64,000 bases of DNA from Tritrichomonas musculus (lineage: Eukaryota > Parabasalia > Tritrichomonadida > Tritrichomonadidae): assembly GCA_039105265.1 (NCBI GenBank), contig JAPFFF010000011.1, positions 1,612,001-1,676,000 of the forward strand, in the 5' to 3' direction. The notes under the pieces are model-generated. The model worked only from the letters and a program-made list of their open reading frames with translations. It did not search any database and was not told the DNA's origin. Positions within the stretch are counted from its first letter, which is position 1, and each line of letters starts with the position of its first letter. This document shows positions 55,318-64,000 of this stretch, piece by piece. The translations under genes were made by a program, and so were the position numbers.

Positions 55318-56325
55318 ATGCTTACCCAAACCAATCAACCAGAACAAGGCTTTAATACTTGTGACTACCTTGTCAACCTAATACCTAATGCTGTTGCTAG
55401 TGTTAATGGATGTGTTGAAAAGCACTACGATATACATGGGAACCCTATTGAGCCTCTTGTCAAAGTTAGTTGCGAAAAGGAATTAAGTACGAAGAGAAGA
55501 ATCATGCATGATTTGTTGAATAACGATTATGATCCATCCTTTTATGATGTGAAGAACGAACATAACAACAAATATATTAAAGATGTCTTTACAATGATAT
55601 CGAGTTTACCAAAATTAGATGCAATCTCTCAGACAAAACCTATTGAATCAACGTTTGACGAGATACCAGTTAGACAAACCGATAGTGCAGAGATCAAGAA
55701 GTTCCTAAGAAAGTTGAATGTACAATTCATTGGCTATTATTGCGATCATACTACTGTTGATGAGAAATGTGATAAGGTTGTAATGAATACGAGTGATCTC
55801 TTAGAAAGTGAACCGTTTGAAGAATATAAGCAATTTATAGAACGTTATGCTAGTTGTATATATGATGTGTTCGTCTATTATTGGTATGATATGGAGAACA
55901 ATAATACCCAGCGCAGCGAGATTAATGAACTACATGTCGAATATAGCACGTTAATGAAGATGCGACTCTGTATAAACAAGCTGAATACTAGAATCTATAC
56001 CATTAATTCACAGTCCAATAAACGTTGTGCACGATGCGAAGCCAAACAGAAACTCTATGAGTATACACTTCGTGAAGTTGAAAGAATGAGAACAGAGCAA
56101 GAGGAACTAGACAGACAATTTGACGAAACTGATTATGATATGGCCAAGTTTATGCAAAACAATTACCCAAACATTGATAGGTTCTTGTTAAAGGATGTTC
56201 AACAAAGATATATTAAAGAATTCGGACAAAAACTTACCTTTGCTCAATTAACAGAGAGACTTGAAGAAACTGGTAAGTGGAAGGTAACAAAGACACGTAA
56301 TGTATATCATGTAAATAGACAATGA
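55318..56325 (+). CDS. Cassette-encoded Cys/His-rich protein, 335 aa, element D
   Basis: Homologue of 5666-6676. Shared blocks: HDLLNNDYDPSFYDV, FTMISSLPKLDAISQTKP, DSAEIKKFLRKLN, the C-H-C cluster GYYCDHTTVDEKCDK, the CxxC pair RCARCEAK, an ERMRTEQEELDRQFDE helix, and YPNIDRFLLKDVQ with the winged-helix-like end LTFAQLTERLEETGKWKVTK. The central 40 residues are the least alike. The stop codon lies inside the right repeat arm. The function is unknown: a zinc-binding DNA protein, possibly the mobility factor of the cassette. Confidence 0.75.
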   Translation: MLTQTNQPEQGFNTCDYLVNLIPNAVASVNGCVEKHYDIHGNPIEPLVKVSCEKELSTKRRIMHDLLNNDYDPSFYDVKNEHNNKYIKDVFTMISSLPKLDAISQTKPIESTFDEIPVRQTDSAEIKKFLRKLNVQFIGYYCDHTTVDEKCDKVVMNTSDLLESEPFEEYKQFIERYASCIYDVFVYYWYDMENNNTQRSEINELHVEYSTLMKMRLCINKLNTRIYTINSQSNKRCARCEAKQKLYEYTLREVERMRTEQEELDRQFDETDYDMAKFMQNNYPNIDRFLLKDVQQRYIKEFGQKLTFAQLTERLEETGKWKVTKTRNVYHVNRQ

Positions 56326-56362
56326 GGTGTAAAAAAGTGGATGTTTCTAACTCCATCACTTT
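56321..56362 (-). repeat. Right arm of D cassette inverted repeat (42 bp)
   Basis: Exact reverse complement of 55239-55280; overlaps the last codons of the cassette gene. Confidence 0.9.
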
Positions 56363-56376
56363 AACCAAAAACCTCA

Positions 56377-56757
56377 TCAATATTTTTGTAGTTCATTAAT
56401 TACTTTAACAACAGCATTTACAGCATTCTTTATTTCCTCTATTTTTGCTTTCATACTTGCAATATCAGCTTTGACAGACTCGATAGCGATTTCCCATAAA
56501 GGTTGTTCATCGTCTTTCTGAACAGTTACTTTCTTCAAACACACTTCACCACCTTTAATTTTACCATCAACTTTGTTACAATTTTTCTTAGTGATTCTAT
56601 AGACACTTCCATCAGGTACTTCAATCTTGTAAAGCTTATTCAAGAGTTGTGTAGTTTGTTTCTCCATTTCTTCTTTGTGATCACGATAGTAAGCATCGAA
56701 CTCAATAATAGATTTAAAAGATTTTGTTTCTTCTTGTACTTCATTAATTACTTTCAT
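56377..56757 (-). CDS. Small conserved protein (family 3), element D
   Basis: A 126-residue counterpart of 32180 in B: FDAYYRDHKEEMEKQTT, LLNKLYKIEVPDGSVYRITK, then a Lys-rich loop and a long C-terminal coiled coil (VKADIASMKAKIEEIKNAVN). Same position relative to the amphipathic and capsid genes as in B. Confidence 0.7.
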   Translation of the reverse strand: MKVINEVQEETKSFKSIIEFDAYYRDHKEEMEKQTTQLLNKLYKIEVPDGSVYRITKKNCNKVDGKIKGGEVCLKKVTVQKDDEQPLWEIAIESVKADIASMKAKIEEIKNAVNAVVKVINELQKY

Positions 56758-56793
56758 TGCCTTTTAATCCTCACCAAAAATAGTTATAAGCCT

Positions 56794-57015
56794 TTATTTT
56801 ACTTCATCTATGATTGACTTACCGATATTAAGCCCTTTGTCAATGGTATTTACAAATCCATTCACTCCTGGTATATACTCTAAAGCGGGCTTAACTTTGT
56901 CAAAAATCTCCTTTACTTTAGGAAGAGCTTTTATAGCCTTTACTGCTAAACCTTTTATTTTTCCACCAACACTCTTCACTGCATTTTTCAGTTTCTTCCA
57001 AATTCCTGCTGCCAT
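56794..57015 (-). CDS. Small amphipathic protein, element D
   Basis: A 73-residue protein that is basic and amphipathic from the first residues (GIWKKLKNAVKSVGGKIKGL), with further Lys-rich helices. Counterpart of 32570 in B by position, composition and start. Membrane disruption or DNA binding inside the virion is inferred. Divergent from the capsid gene with a 43-base gap. Confidence 0.6.
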   Translation of the reverse strand: MAAGIWKKLKNAVKSVGGKIKGLAVKAIKALPKVKEIFDKVKPALEYIPGVNGFVNTIDKGLNIGKSIIDEVK

Positions 57016-57058
57016 GTGTTTTCTTCTTCAGTAAATAATTTGTTTTATTAACTGTTAA

Positions 57059-59083
57059 ATGTTATATCGCAACGAAAGAGCACATAATTACAAAATAGAA
57101 GCAGGTAATGTACTTGATACTTTCAATCAGATGAGATCAATGATAAATAAAAATGATGGTACACGCTCATTCTCATTCAGAACTGTTGACTGTCATGACC
57201 AACCAGCCCCATTTCATCAAGGCCAATATAGTCAAATTTCTCTTACACACCCTGATCATTTCATTAGTGATGTTGATAAAGGATTCCTTACCTTCCATGT
57301 CAAACTTGATTTACAGCTCAATACTGACCTCAGCAAACTCCAACAGATTGATGATCCAAACAATTTCTATAAGCTCTTTGTTGGACTCAAATCTTCTAAC
57401 CAATTGTTCGATAGATTGGAAATTCTTCATAATAATGTCAATGTTGGATATCAACAAAATGAATGCGTACGAGAAGGTTTCCTCTATTCTGCTGTGAAAC
57501 CAGAAACAGAAAAGAAGCGAAGAAGATTTGTTCACAGTCTCTGGGAAAATGTAGCTTCATACTCACAAACAGTAGCAGGAACATATGTCAATCTCAACAA
57601 TTTCAAAGAAAATGGTAAAACTTCTGTTGATTTCGATCTTAATGTTCCTTTTGATGATCTTCTTGCACTGCAGGCATTTGATCTCTTCCCTAATGGAATC
57701 ATTGGTGATCTCTCTATAAGATTCCAAGTAACTCCAGCAGGTTTGGTTTGGGCAGCTATAGATCCTTACACTGTTGCAGAGACAAAAGCTTTCCTCGAAG
57801 ATAATGAAAGTGTGAGCACAGAGGAACTTGATAAACTTAAACAAATTACGGTTCACGGGCATCTCAAACATCAATTTACACAAATTGGAAATGAAGCAGT
57901 GATTCCTGGTCCTGGCAAAGAACCTTCTCCTTCTCCAGACCCTGATCCTTCACCTTCACCTTCTCCTGATCCTGATCCTACCCCTACTCCTGTCAAGTAT
58001 AAGATTCAATATAGAATAGGAGAGCAATGGGATAATGATGATGGAAGTACTGGTTACACTGATATTCTTACAGATTTGGAATTCTATTTCAGCTATACTA
58101 CAGAGGAATTTGCTGAGTTTGGTCTTCAACCTTCTGCTAGTGATGAAGAAATTTGTGTTCACAATCCTGCTGTAACATTACCACCATTAAATCATGCTGA
58201 CAAAAATGGACGTTATTACGCATGGCAAATTGTAAAGACCCCTGTTGTTAGTGCTCATCAAACATTACAAGCTTTGCACGAAGCTAAAGCTCAAGTACTG
58301 AAAGAAACTTATTCCTCACAGCCTGCTACCCTCACTGTAAACAGAATGACAATTACGTTATGCAAGTCCAATATGCAAGGTTTTGGAGTTTGTGAAGCTA
58401 CAAGGCACGGTATAGAAGAAATACTGTCAAAGGGTGTTATAATTCCATCACAGAAAGTAGATTATCATTCATTTCCAATAGCACCAGCAGCAAACGGTAT
58501 CAAGTCTACTCTCAATATTCCTCTTATAAATGTTACTACACTTTCTATCATGTTTCCTAAACATCATAATGATCTTACAGTTTTTGAGAATCCTGTTTAT
58601 TCAAATTGCTATCTAAATATTGGTGGTAAGAATTTTCCTGATGAAAATGTTTCTACAATTGGAGCAAGGTTCTTTGAAAATCAACTTACTGCAGGAGACC
58701 TTGATGCGATTACTCTTCAATGCACAAAGGAGTTCGAAGACAGTATGACAATGCCTAAGAATGATGCTAATGGTGTTCGCTACAATAATACTCTTAGTGA
58801 TGCCAGTAGTTTTGTCTTCAATATTCAAGCTGAAAGATCTTCTGCAGGTTATTGCTTCGACGGAATTGACGGAGGTTTTGGCAACGTACAGATTCAAGTA
58901 CAAGGACAACCCATTTATTCTGGTGCAAATGACACTTACTATAATGTTATCGAACCTTCTGGAAATATTGTCCATCCATGTCCAACACAATTATGGTTGA
59001 CAAGAGATTCTTACTTCTTAATGAATCTCGATGGACTTGTTTATGTTGATGATCAAAGTCCTGAAGGTAGTCAAGTAGAGTAA
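57059..59083 (+). CDS. Major capsid protein with extra surface insert, element D
   Basis: A 674-residue double jelly-roll protein collinear with the 568-residue B capsid protein. After a shared GNEA/GNAA point (about residue 276) it has a Pro/Ser/Asp repeat linker (PSPSPDPDPSPSPSPDPDP type, about 285-310) and then about 85 residues (IQYRIGEQWDNDDGS, LEFYFSYTTEEF) with no counterpart in B, before rejoining at the LTVNRMTITLC strand. The rest (IIPSQKVDYHSFPIAPAANG, ERSSAGYCFDG, LWLTRDSYFLMNLDGLVY) follows B. The insert probably projects from the capsid surface. Confidence 0.9.
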   Translation: MLYRNERAHNYKIEAGNVLDTFNQMRSMINKNDGTRSFSFRTVDCHDQPAPFHQGQYSQISLTHPDHFISDVDKGFLTFHVKLDLQLNTDLSKLQQIDDPNNFYKLFVGLKSSNQLFDRLEILHNNVNVGYQQNECVREGFLYSAVKPETEKKRRRFVHSLWENVASYSQTVAGTYVNLNNFKENGKTSVDFDLNVPFDDLLALQAFDLFPNGIIGDLSIRFQVTPAGLVWAAIDPYTVAETKAFLEDNESVSTEELDKLKQITVHGHLKHQFTQIGNEAVIPGPGKEPSPSPDPDPSPSPSPDPDPTPTPVKYKIQYRIGEQWDNDDGSTGYTDILTDLEFYFSYTTEEFAEFGLQPSASDEEICVHNPAVTLPPLNHADKNGRYYAWQIVKTPVVSAHQTLQALHEAKAQVLKETYSSQPATLTVNRMTITLCKSNMQGFGVCEATRHGIEEILSKGVIIPSQKVDYHSFPIAPAANGIKSTLNIPLINVTTLSIMFPKHHNDLTVFENPVYSNCYLNIGGKNFPDENVSTIGARFFENQLTAGDLDAITLQCTKEFEDSMTMPKNDANGVRYNNTLSDASSFVFNIQAERSSAGYCFDGIDGGFGNVQIQVQGQPIYSGANDTYYNVIEPSGNIVHPCPTQLWLTRDSYFLMNLDGLVYVDDQSPEGSQVE

Positions 59084-59142
59084 GTAATCTTCTTTCTTTT
59101 TTTGTTTCCGTCAACCTAATTTAACTATTGCTTTCATCATAA

Positions 59143-60255
59143 ATGCTTGCTTACCCATTTAGTAGTAAGTACAAGTTTTTTGAATTCAAGAACGTTCCTA
59201 GGGAGCCTTATGTACCAGACTATAAACTAAAAGCTTGTAAACAATATATGAAGCCAAATTTCAGTAACGAACCTGGTTGTTGGGAAGCTGATCTAATGTT
59301 TGTGAAGAACACTATCTATCTTGTTTTGATAAACGTTAATACTAGATTCTTAATAGTTGAGCCAATAGAGAGTAAAGAAACAAGAGTATTATCAATAAAG
59401 ATAACAGATATTATAGTTAATTATGATGTTGATATCTTTACTATTAAATGTGATGGTGAAAAAGGATTGCAAGCAGTACAAAATGATATAATTGTACTTC
59501 GTACCAACGATGATGGAATTGTATTTGTTCCAGCAATTCACAATATTGTTCGCGAAAGTGGAATGAGGGGTAAAGAAAAAATATTAAATGAAATAATTAA
59601 TAAACATAACACCAATGTACTAAAAACAATATTGTCAGAATACAATGATGAGATTGATGTAAATACTATTAAATCATGGTCAGTATACAGAATCAAATTT
59701 GTAGTAAACTCTTCTCCATATGCACTAGCCCATAAAACAGTTGATTCAGTTATAAGAACTTTACGTAATGCTTTTGGTACAAACGACACAAAAATAGCAA
59801 ACAATAATTATATGCAACAGATGGTTAATTATTACAATAATACTCCGCATAATTCACTACGAGTAAGAAACTATAATTATGAAAGTGATAGTAAATATAT
59901 TTATTATACTCCTGCTCAAATGCAAAACGATATTGACCTTGAATGGAAATATATAAGAATGATGAGAAGCAAATTACAAAGTATACACAAAAAACAACAA
60001 CATAAAGGTCTATTAACATACAAGAAAGGAAATATAATTCTTGTTCATGTTGATTATGGTAAGACTAAAAAGAAATTTGATAAACGACGAAGAGTGTTTA
60101 ATGAGATAGCTGAATTCTTAGCGTACTCTAATGGTAATGTTATATGTAAACTTCAAAATGGGAATCTGATACAAGTACCTATTGCGTACACAAAGAAAAT
60201 TGCAAATAGCTATGATGAACTAAATAAAGATTATAAACTGTACTTTGGTATGTAA
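59143..60255 (+). CDS. Retroviral-type integrase, element D
   Basis: A 370-residue protein, shorter than B. The core shows CWEADLMFVKNTIYLVLINV (about 46-65), IKCDGEKGLQ (about 105), SPYALAHKTVDSVIRTLRN (about 190) and YYNNTPHNSLR (about 228). It ends with an SH3-like domain (NIILVHVDYGK, FLAYSNGNVICKL). No chromodomain is seen. It is followed 3 bases later by the penton-like gene, so the two are probably cotranscribed or overlapping in leader. Confidence 0.85.
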   Translation: MLAYPFSSKYKFFEFKNVPREPYVPDYKLKACKQYMKPNFSNEPGCWEADLMFVKNTIYLVLINVNTRFLIVEPIESKETRVLSIKITDIIVNYDVDIFTIKCDGEKGLQAVQNDIIVLRTNDDGIVFVPAIHNIVRESGMRGKEKILNEIINKHNTNVLKTILSEYNDEIDVNTIKSWSVYRIKFVVNSSPYALAHKTVDSVIRTLRNAFGTNDTKIANNNYMQQMVNYYNNTPHNSLRVRNYNYESDSKYIYYTPAQMQNDIDLEWKYIRMMRSKLQSIHKKQQHKGLLTYKKGNIILVHVDYGKTKKKFDKRRRVFNEIAEFLAYSNGNVICKLQNGNLIQVPIAYTKKIANSYDELNKDYKLYFGM

Positions 60256-60258
60256 TAA

Positions 60259-60588
60259 ATGACTAAACTATACTTCCATACGCAAGATAAAGAATTTCAG
60301 CTTCCTCTAGAATTTGTGAGCAGTAGGAACAAAAGATATATTGTCGTTCAGTATGTAGGTGCAATAGTGAAAGATACGCTTGTTGGCGATTTGATGGTGC
60401 ACAGTGATATCGTTCAGCAATATGGTTACTGCGATCAATTTATAATGCTAGCCAATAGAAGACAAACCAAATATAGAAAGTATTTGTTTCTTGGACATGA
60501 ACGAAACTATAAAATCTGGTTCACTGACCTTTACGGAAATGTTATTGAACCTTCTGCATTCATACTTAGTTGTCTTCTTATTTATTAA
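60259..60588 (+). CDS. Small penton-like/minor capsid candidate, element D
   Basis: A 109-residue counterpart of 34675 in B: VGDLMVHSDIVQQYGYCDQF against VGDVMLHASFVERDNFLDSF, and IWFTDLYGNVIEPSAFIL against VWFTDLIGNPIDVQQFVL. A compact beta fold with the Polinton minor capsid closing pattern. Role by family pattern only. Confidence 0.55.
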   Translation: MTKLYFHTQDKEFQLPLEFVSSRNKRYIVVQYVGAIVKDTLVGDLMVHSDIVQQYGYCDQFIMLANRRQTKYRKYLFLGHERNYKIWFTDLYGNVIEPSAFILSCLLIY

Positions 60589-60591
60589 TAA

Positions 60592-61974
60592 ATGACTGTC
60601 AGACCTGGAAAAGAAATTGTATGCGATGATGTTAACTATTCAACTCTTGCTGTAAGCACCAAAGGATATGTAATATATGCCTTTCCAATGAAATATGAAT
60701 TGCCAAAAATGTGTTTGAGCAAAGGACAAGCTGTAATAGATAGCTATCCGTGCTATTATATCAAACTTGAAAAAGACTATTTTCCAACTATAATACTTGT
60801 CATACGTTTTATTTGTGGAAGAGAGGTTGTTGTTCTAATGAAGGATAGAGATATAGATTATAGTAAAGCAAGAATATTATATGCTTTTGATCTTGAAGCC
60901 TTCAAACCAAAGTTCGCAGAAATAAAAGTTGTAAGCAAATTAACAGAATCAAGTGAGTTCATATATCCTTTCAAACTTGATCCTGATTGTGACGATGATA
61001 TTAAAGAAAAGTATGTAAGCCAACTTTCACAAAAAGTTGATCAAATTCACCCAGAAATCAAACCAGAAAATTATTCTCAACGACACTGGTATAATTTTTG
61101 CTGTTACCAGGATAATAGAGCCCGTACACAAGAACCTCCTACCTTTCCTTGTTTATCTCCTCAAGAAAGAGCAGAACTTAAAGAAAAACGAAGATTAGAG
61201 AAAGAAGAACAAGAAAAACAAATGAAAAAGGCTGAACAAAGGAAAAAGAAAAAAGAAGCTGAATATCATAAAAAGAGACAAGAAGAAATAAGAAGAATCA
61301 ATGAAGCACCGAAGCTTGATATTCAAACAGGAAAAATAATATATAACAAACCTTTTGATCTTGTTGGAGAAGGTAGGTACAAAGCTATAATATATAAGAG
61401 GCAGAATGCTAATGTGAATACAAATTTACATGACTTTCCAACAGAAAAAACAGAACTTGATATTGATCCTAATGAATCATTAATATTTGACAATCATCCT
61501 TATCAACAGAGGCCAGCATTAAAGTATCAAGCACGTTCAACTCAAGAAGTACCAAAACCTCCGAAACCACCAGTACCGAAGAAGACAGTTCGCGAAGCTG
61601 GGGCAAAGAGAAAAGAAATTATACCAAAATCTACAAAGCTTGTCAGAGATAGAATAAGACGAGCACATAATGAAAAGCGCTATGATTATTCCAGTGATAG
61701 TGATAGTGATAGTGAGCCTATGGAAATTCAATATGGATATCTTGTTATGAATGATGAACCACCTCCACCAAAACAACAACCACCTCCACCAAAACAACAA
61801 CAACACCACCACCAAAACAACAACCTCCAACAACCACCAAAACAACAACAAATTTTCCCACCGAGGCCGCCAGCAATGAGAATTGTAAAAGATGATGAAC
61901 CTAAAAGAAGACAAACCAAAAATAAAAAAGTTCTATCTCCATCAGGACTTGACGATTCTATTATAAATATTTAA
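60592..61974 (+). CDS. Virion-block protein with coiled-coil and Pro/Gln-rich tail, element D
   Basis: A 460-residue protein. The N-terminal 150 residues are beta-rich with hydrophobic strands (FPTIILVIRFICG). A Lys/Glu/Arg coiled coil follows (about 195-245), then a block shared weakly with 12121 of A (NHPYQQRPALKYQ then KPPKPPVPKK), a Ser-Asp repeat (SSDSDSDSE) and a PPPPKQQ repeat. It ends with KRRQTKNKK. It overlaps the convergent DxNGD gene by 4 bases. Probably a long structural or scaffold protein. Confidence 0.65.
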   Translation: MTVRPGKEIVCDDVNYSTLAVSTKGYVIYAFPMKYELPKMCLSKGQAVIDSYPCYYIKLEKDYFPTIILVIRFICGREVVVLMKDRDIDYSKARILYAFDLEAFKPKFAEIKVVSKLTESSEFIYPFKLDPDCDDDIKEKYVSQLSQKVDQIHPEIKPENYSQRHWYNFCCYQDNRARTQEPPTFPCLSPQERAELKEKRRLEKEEQEKQMKKAEQRKKKKEAEYHKKRQEEIRRINEAPKLDIQTGKIIYNKPFDLVGEGRYKAIIYKRQNANVNTNLHDFPTEKTELDIDPNESLIFDNHPYQQRPALKYQARSTQEVPKPPKPPVPKKTVREAGAKRKEIIPKSTKLVRDRIRRAHNEKRYDYSSDSDSDSEPMEIQYGYLVMNDEPPPPKQQPPPPKQQQHHHQNNNLQQPPKQQQIFPPRPPAMRIVKDDEPKRRQTKNKKVLSPSGLDDSIINI

Positions 61975-64000
61975 GCTTCATCCTCATCATCTTCATCACT
62001 TGTAAGTGCATCTACGGTTTTGATATCATAGAGATAAGCATCATTCTTACGTTCTATTTGTTGTTGCTTGTATTGTTCTTTATAAGCTGCATATTTACTA
62101 CCACTACCATAAAGTTTATCCACAATAGCTGTCAAACGTTTTGTATAGTAAGCTTTGTTCTCTTTAAGTTCTTTTGGTGTTGCAGACAGAACTTGTTCTT
62201 GTATAAGTTCTTGTATAGCTTCTTGTCCAGGCTTCTCTCCTAACATGAGTATTTCTGCGAAAACTAATAGGAACAATCTTTCTATAAGCTTAATGAAAGA
62301 AATATGAACTTTATTATCACTCTTGTCAAAGCTCTCTACTTTAATTTCACCCGTCTTGATATCTATGATAGGATCTATGTAATCTGTTCCTATTTTTACA
62401 ACTTTTGGTCCTGCTCTTTCGTTATAAGCTGCTTTGTGATCTCGTTTGTAGTTTGCCCAAGCAGGGTATGTTAGAAGTTTACCTCCGAAATCTTTTGTTT
62501 CTATCTCTCTCTTGACACTAAGATCAACAACAATAATATACATAGCATTTGAAACTCCTAAATAGTTAAGAAGTCTTATTACAGATTTGTATTCTGGATA
62601 CGCTACTTCCCAAAAGAACTTCCAAAGATAAGAGAAAATAGATGCCCAATACGAACTAGGAGACAATCTTTTGCTTATTCTTGGCTTTCCTAAGCCCAAT
62701 TTTGTATAATGATCTGTATACTTTTGCATTTCTTCTGTTTCTTTAAGTTTATATTCACCTTTGGCCCAATCAACACTGTCAATAGACTTTTGAAATTGTG
62801 CTGCTAGCCAAACATTAAATGGAGTTTCTTTTCTAGCTTCACGTGATTTGTATTTTGATTTCCATACTTTCTTATACGGACTAGCACGAACAATCTTATA
62901 GCCATTAACGATTCTTGGTACTCCACGTTTATCTACAAGAACAATATCATCAACTAGGTCTCCGTTCAAATCTGTAATGGCAACACCGTTAGGATCTTTT
63001 GCGTTTGGTGGAAGAAGCCTGTAGCGAGGTTGTCCAGAATCGTCAACATGATTATAAGCATATTCTTGTGCTAAATCTCGTGTGGCTGCATTCGGTATGT
63101 ACTTGATACGGAAATTACCGTTGATGATGATGTCTAATAATTGTTGATTGTAAAAGGAAATGTCTCCTTCACCTGACAATTTGGCTATTTTGAAAGACTT
63201 TTTAAGTTTATCAGGTATATCTTTAGCATCTCTATTTTTTCTTTTACCAATAGTTCTTGTAGGTTTCTTAAACAAATCTTCTGTAAAGTCCTTGTCGGGC
63301 ATATAAGTGTTTTCATGAGTAAATTCACCATATGGTTTGAATCTTTTAGCAGCGCTATCAGCAAAGGTTACTTCTTGATCTTCTAATGTTCTTCTTTCTT
63401 TACGTGGAGCTCTGTACGTTGCTAAAGATGTATTAAGATCATTAACTTCATCATCTTCAATTTCTCCATCACTATTAACAGTAACTTCTTCTCTTGACAT
63501 TGTTTTATGATCGAATAAATATTCATTTTCATTGTCATCGCTATTCATATTGTAAAGAATTTCTCGATCTCCATTCTCAGAAATATACTTTAATAATTGT
63601 TTCAGTTGCTTTTTGTTTTTGGGTTCTGTAGTTTCATCAAAAATGTTTGTCTCACGAATAGCATTATGCAACTGTAGAACAAGCTTTCTTACTCTGGTAT
63701 CAGAATCGTCTTTTGGCGAGCAAGCACGATTGTAATAATTATACAGATTTTCTTCTGTGAAATCGTCATTCAACAAACCAAATTTACGAAGCTGTGCAGC
63801 ATCTACAGCAGAAGAACTTTTATATATTTGTAACAACCTTTCTTTTTCTTCTTTACTCATGTTTGGAGTACATGGTGAATCAGCAATCTTACTCATTGTT
63901 TCTATATTGGTTTGCCTTCTTTGATTTTCGAATTTCATCAAAGCCTCAACATCTGATATAATTTTGTCAGAGTTTCTATTATAAGAATCAATGTTCTTCG
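61971..64000 (-). CDS. Conserved Polinton protein with DxNGDxxxD motif, element D (partial, N-terminus outside window)
   Basis: The frame is open through the right edge; at least 676 residues. It shares RRQTNIETMSKIAD, DDSDTRVRKLVLQLH, IRETNIFDETTEPKNKK and ENGDREI with C, then a variable middle, NFRIKYIPNAATRD, and DLNGDLVDDIVLVDKRG with NGY after it. The C-terminal 300 residues (RISKRLSPSSYWASIFSYLW, then a hydrophobic YLGVSNAMYIIVV stretch) match B in part. Calcium binding by the DxNGDxxxD loop is likely; the function is unknown. Confidence 0.75.
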   Translation of the reverse strand, partial: KNIDSYNRNSDKIISDVEALMKFENQRRQTNIETMSKIADSPCTPNMSKEEKERLLQIYKSSSAVDAAQLRKFGLLNDDFTEENLYNYYNRACSPKDDSDTRVRKLVLQLHNAIRETNIFDETTEPKNKKQLKQLLKYISENGDREILYNMNSDDNENEYLFDHKTMSREEVTVNSDGEIEDDEVNDLNTSLATYRAPRKERRTLEDQEVTFADSAAKRFKPYGEFTHENTYMPDKDFTEDLFKKPTRTIGKRKNRDAKDIPDKLKKSFKIAKLSGEGDISFYNQQLLDIIINGNFRIKYIPNAATRDLAQEYAYNHVDDSGQPRYRLLPPNAKDPNGVAITDLNGDLVDDIVLVDKRGVPRIVNGYKIVRASPYKKVWKSKYKSREARKETPFNVWLAAQFQKSIDSVDWAKGEYKLKETEEMQKYTDHYTKLGLGKPRISKRLSPSSYWASIFSYLWKFFWEVAYPEYKSVIRLLNYLGVSNAMYIIVVDLSVKREIETKDFGGKLLTYPAWANYKRDHKAAYNERAGPKVVKIGTDYIDPIIDIKTGEIKVESFDKSDNKVHISFIKLIERLFLLVFAEILMLGEKPGQEAIQELIQEQVLSATPKELKENKAYYTKRLTAIVDKLYGSGSKYAAYKEQYKQQQIERKNDAYLYDIKTVDALTSDEDDEDEA

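Larger units (their letters stand above)
55239..56362. mobile_element. Candidate mobile gene cassette (inverted-repeat-flanked) in element D
   Basis: 1,124 bp bounded by perfect 42-bp inverted repeats at 55239-55280 and 56321-56362 (outer end AAAGTGATGGAG, inner end ACACCTCATT). The enclosed gene is homologous to that of the A cassette. Arm sequences differ between A and D except for the inner ACACCT/TCACCT-CAT part, so arms have diverged much more than their own left-right pairs, which remain identical. The arms are again internally palindromic (AAAGTGATGG facing CATCCACTTT). Confidence 0.65.
50356..64000. mobile_element. Polinton/Maverick element D (right end outside window)
   Basis: Contains ATPase, family 1-3 genes, cassette, capsid, integrase, penton-like and DxNGD genes. 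The left end is proposed at AGTAGTATATACTAG (50356), in line with the AGTAGT ends of A and B. A second candidate, AGTAGTAATGG at 51315, would leave the first HNH gene outside. The polymerase is not in the visible part. About one break is seen, in an HNH gene. Confidence 0.75.

Noticed and set aside
61537-61914. Minus-strand ORF rich in Trp/Leu/Phe
   Set aside because: Shadow of the Pro/Gln repeat region of the gene on the plus strand.

Overview
The window looks like a piece of a parabasalid (trichomonad) nuclear genome crowded with Polinton/Maverick elements. The clues are AT-rich DNA, intronless genes with short leaders before ATG, a host-type HtrL/YibB-like gene, and several Polintons lying in or beside each other. 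Species assignment (Trichomonas or Tritrichomonas-like) is inference.

Layout. Element A fills 1-20421; its left end is outside the window. Element C is an older Polinton, seen as 20422-22869 and 42285 to about 44913. Element B (22870-42284, 19.4 kb) is inserted in the fibre-like gene of C. It is bounded by 172-bp inverted repeats (I count two mismatches) and a 5-bp target duplication AATTA, so it should be a young insertion. The right end of A also falls inside a C gene, so C seems to have received both A and B. A host-like stretch follows (about 44914-50355), with one repeat-domain gene, a 13-copy 23-bp minisatellite, 2.4 kb of very AT-rich DNA and one secretory-pathway gene on the minus strand. 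Element D starts near 50356 and runs off the right edge.

Gene content. Between them the elements carry protein-primed DNA polymerase B (A, B), retroviral-type integrase (A, B, D), packaging ATPase (A, B, D), double jelly-roll major capsid protein (A, B, D), short minor-capsid (penton-like) candidates, small amphipathic proteins, a family with a DxNGDxxxD motif (B, C, D), and very large fibre-like proteins (A, B, C). The logic is that of a self-synthesising transposon that may also form virions: polymerase and integrase copy and insert it, and ATPase plus capsid genes package it. A has about three interrupted genes, D about one in the visible part. B looks whole apart from about one accessory-gene break. 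C is split by the insertions.

Most interesting: (1) a roughly 335-residue Cys/His-rich gene occurs in A and D at different gene-order positions, each time between long perfect inverted repeats (35 and 42 bp). It looks like a small mobile cassette riding in Polintons. (2) An OTU-like Cys/His signature lies in the N-terminal half of both polymerases, while no separate adenain-like protease is visible in B. (3) The giant fibre-like proteins carry shaft-type repeats. (4) The D capsid protein has an extra roughly 115-residue insert after a Pro/Ser/Asp linker.
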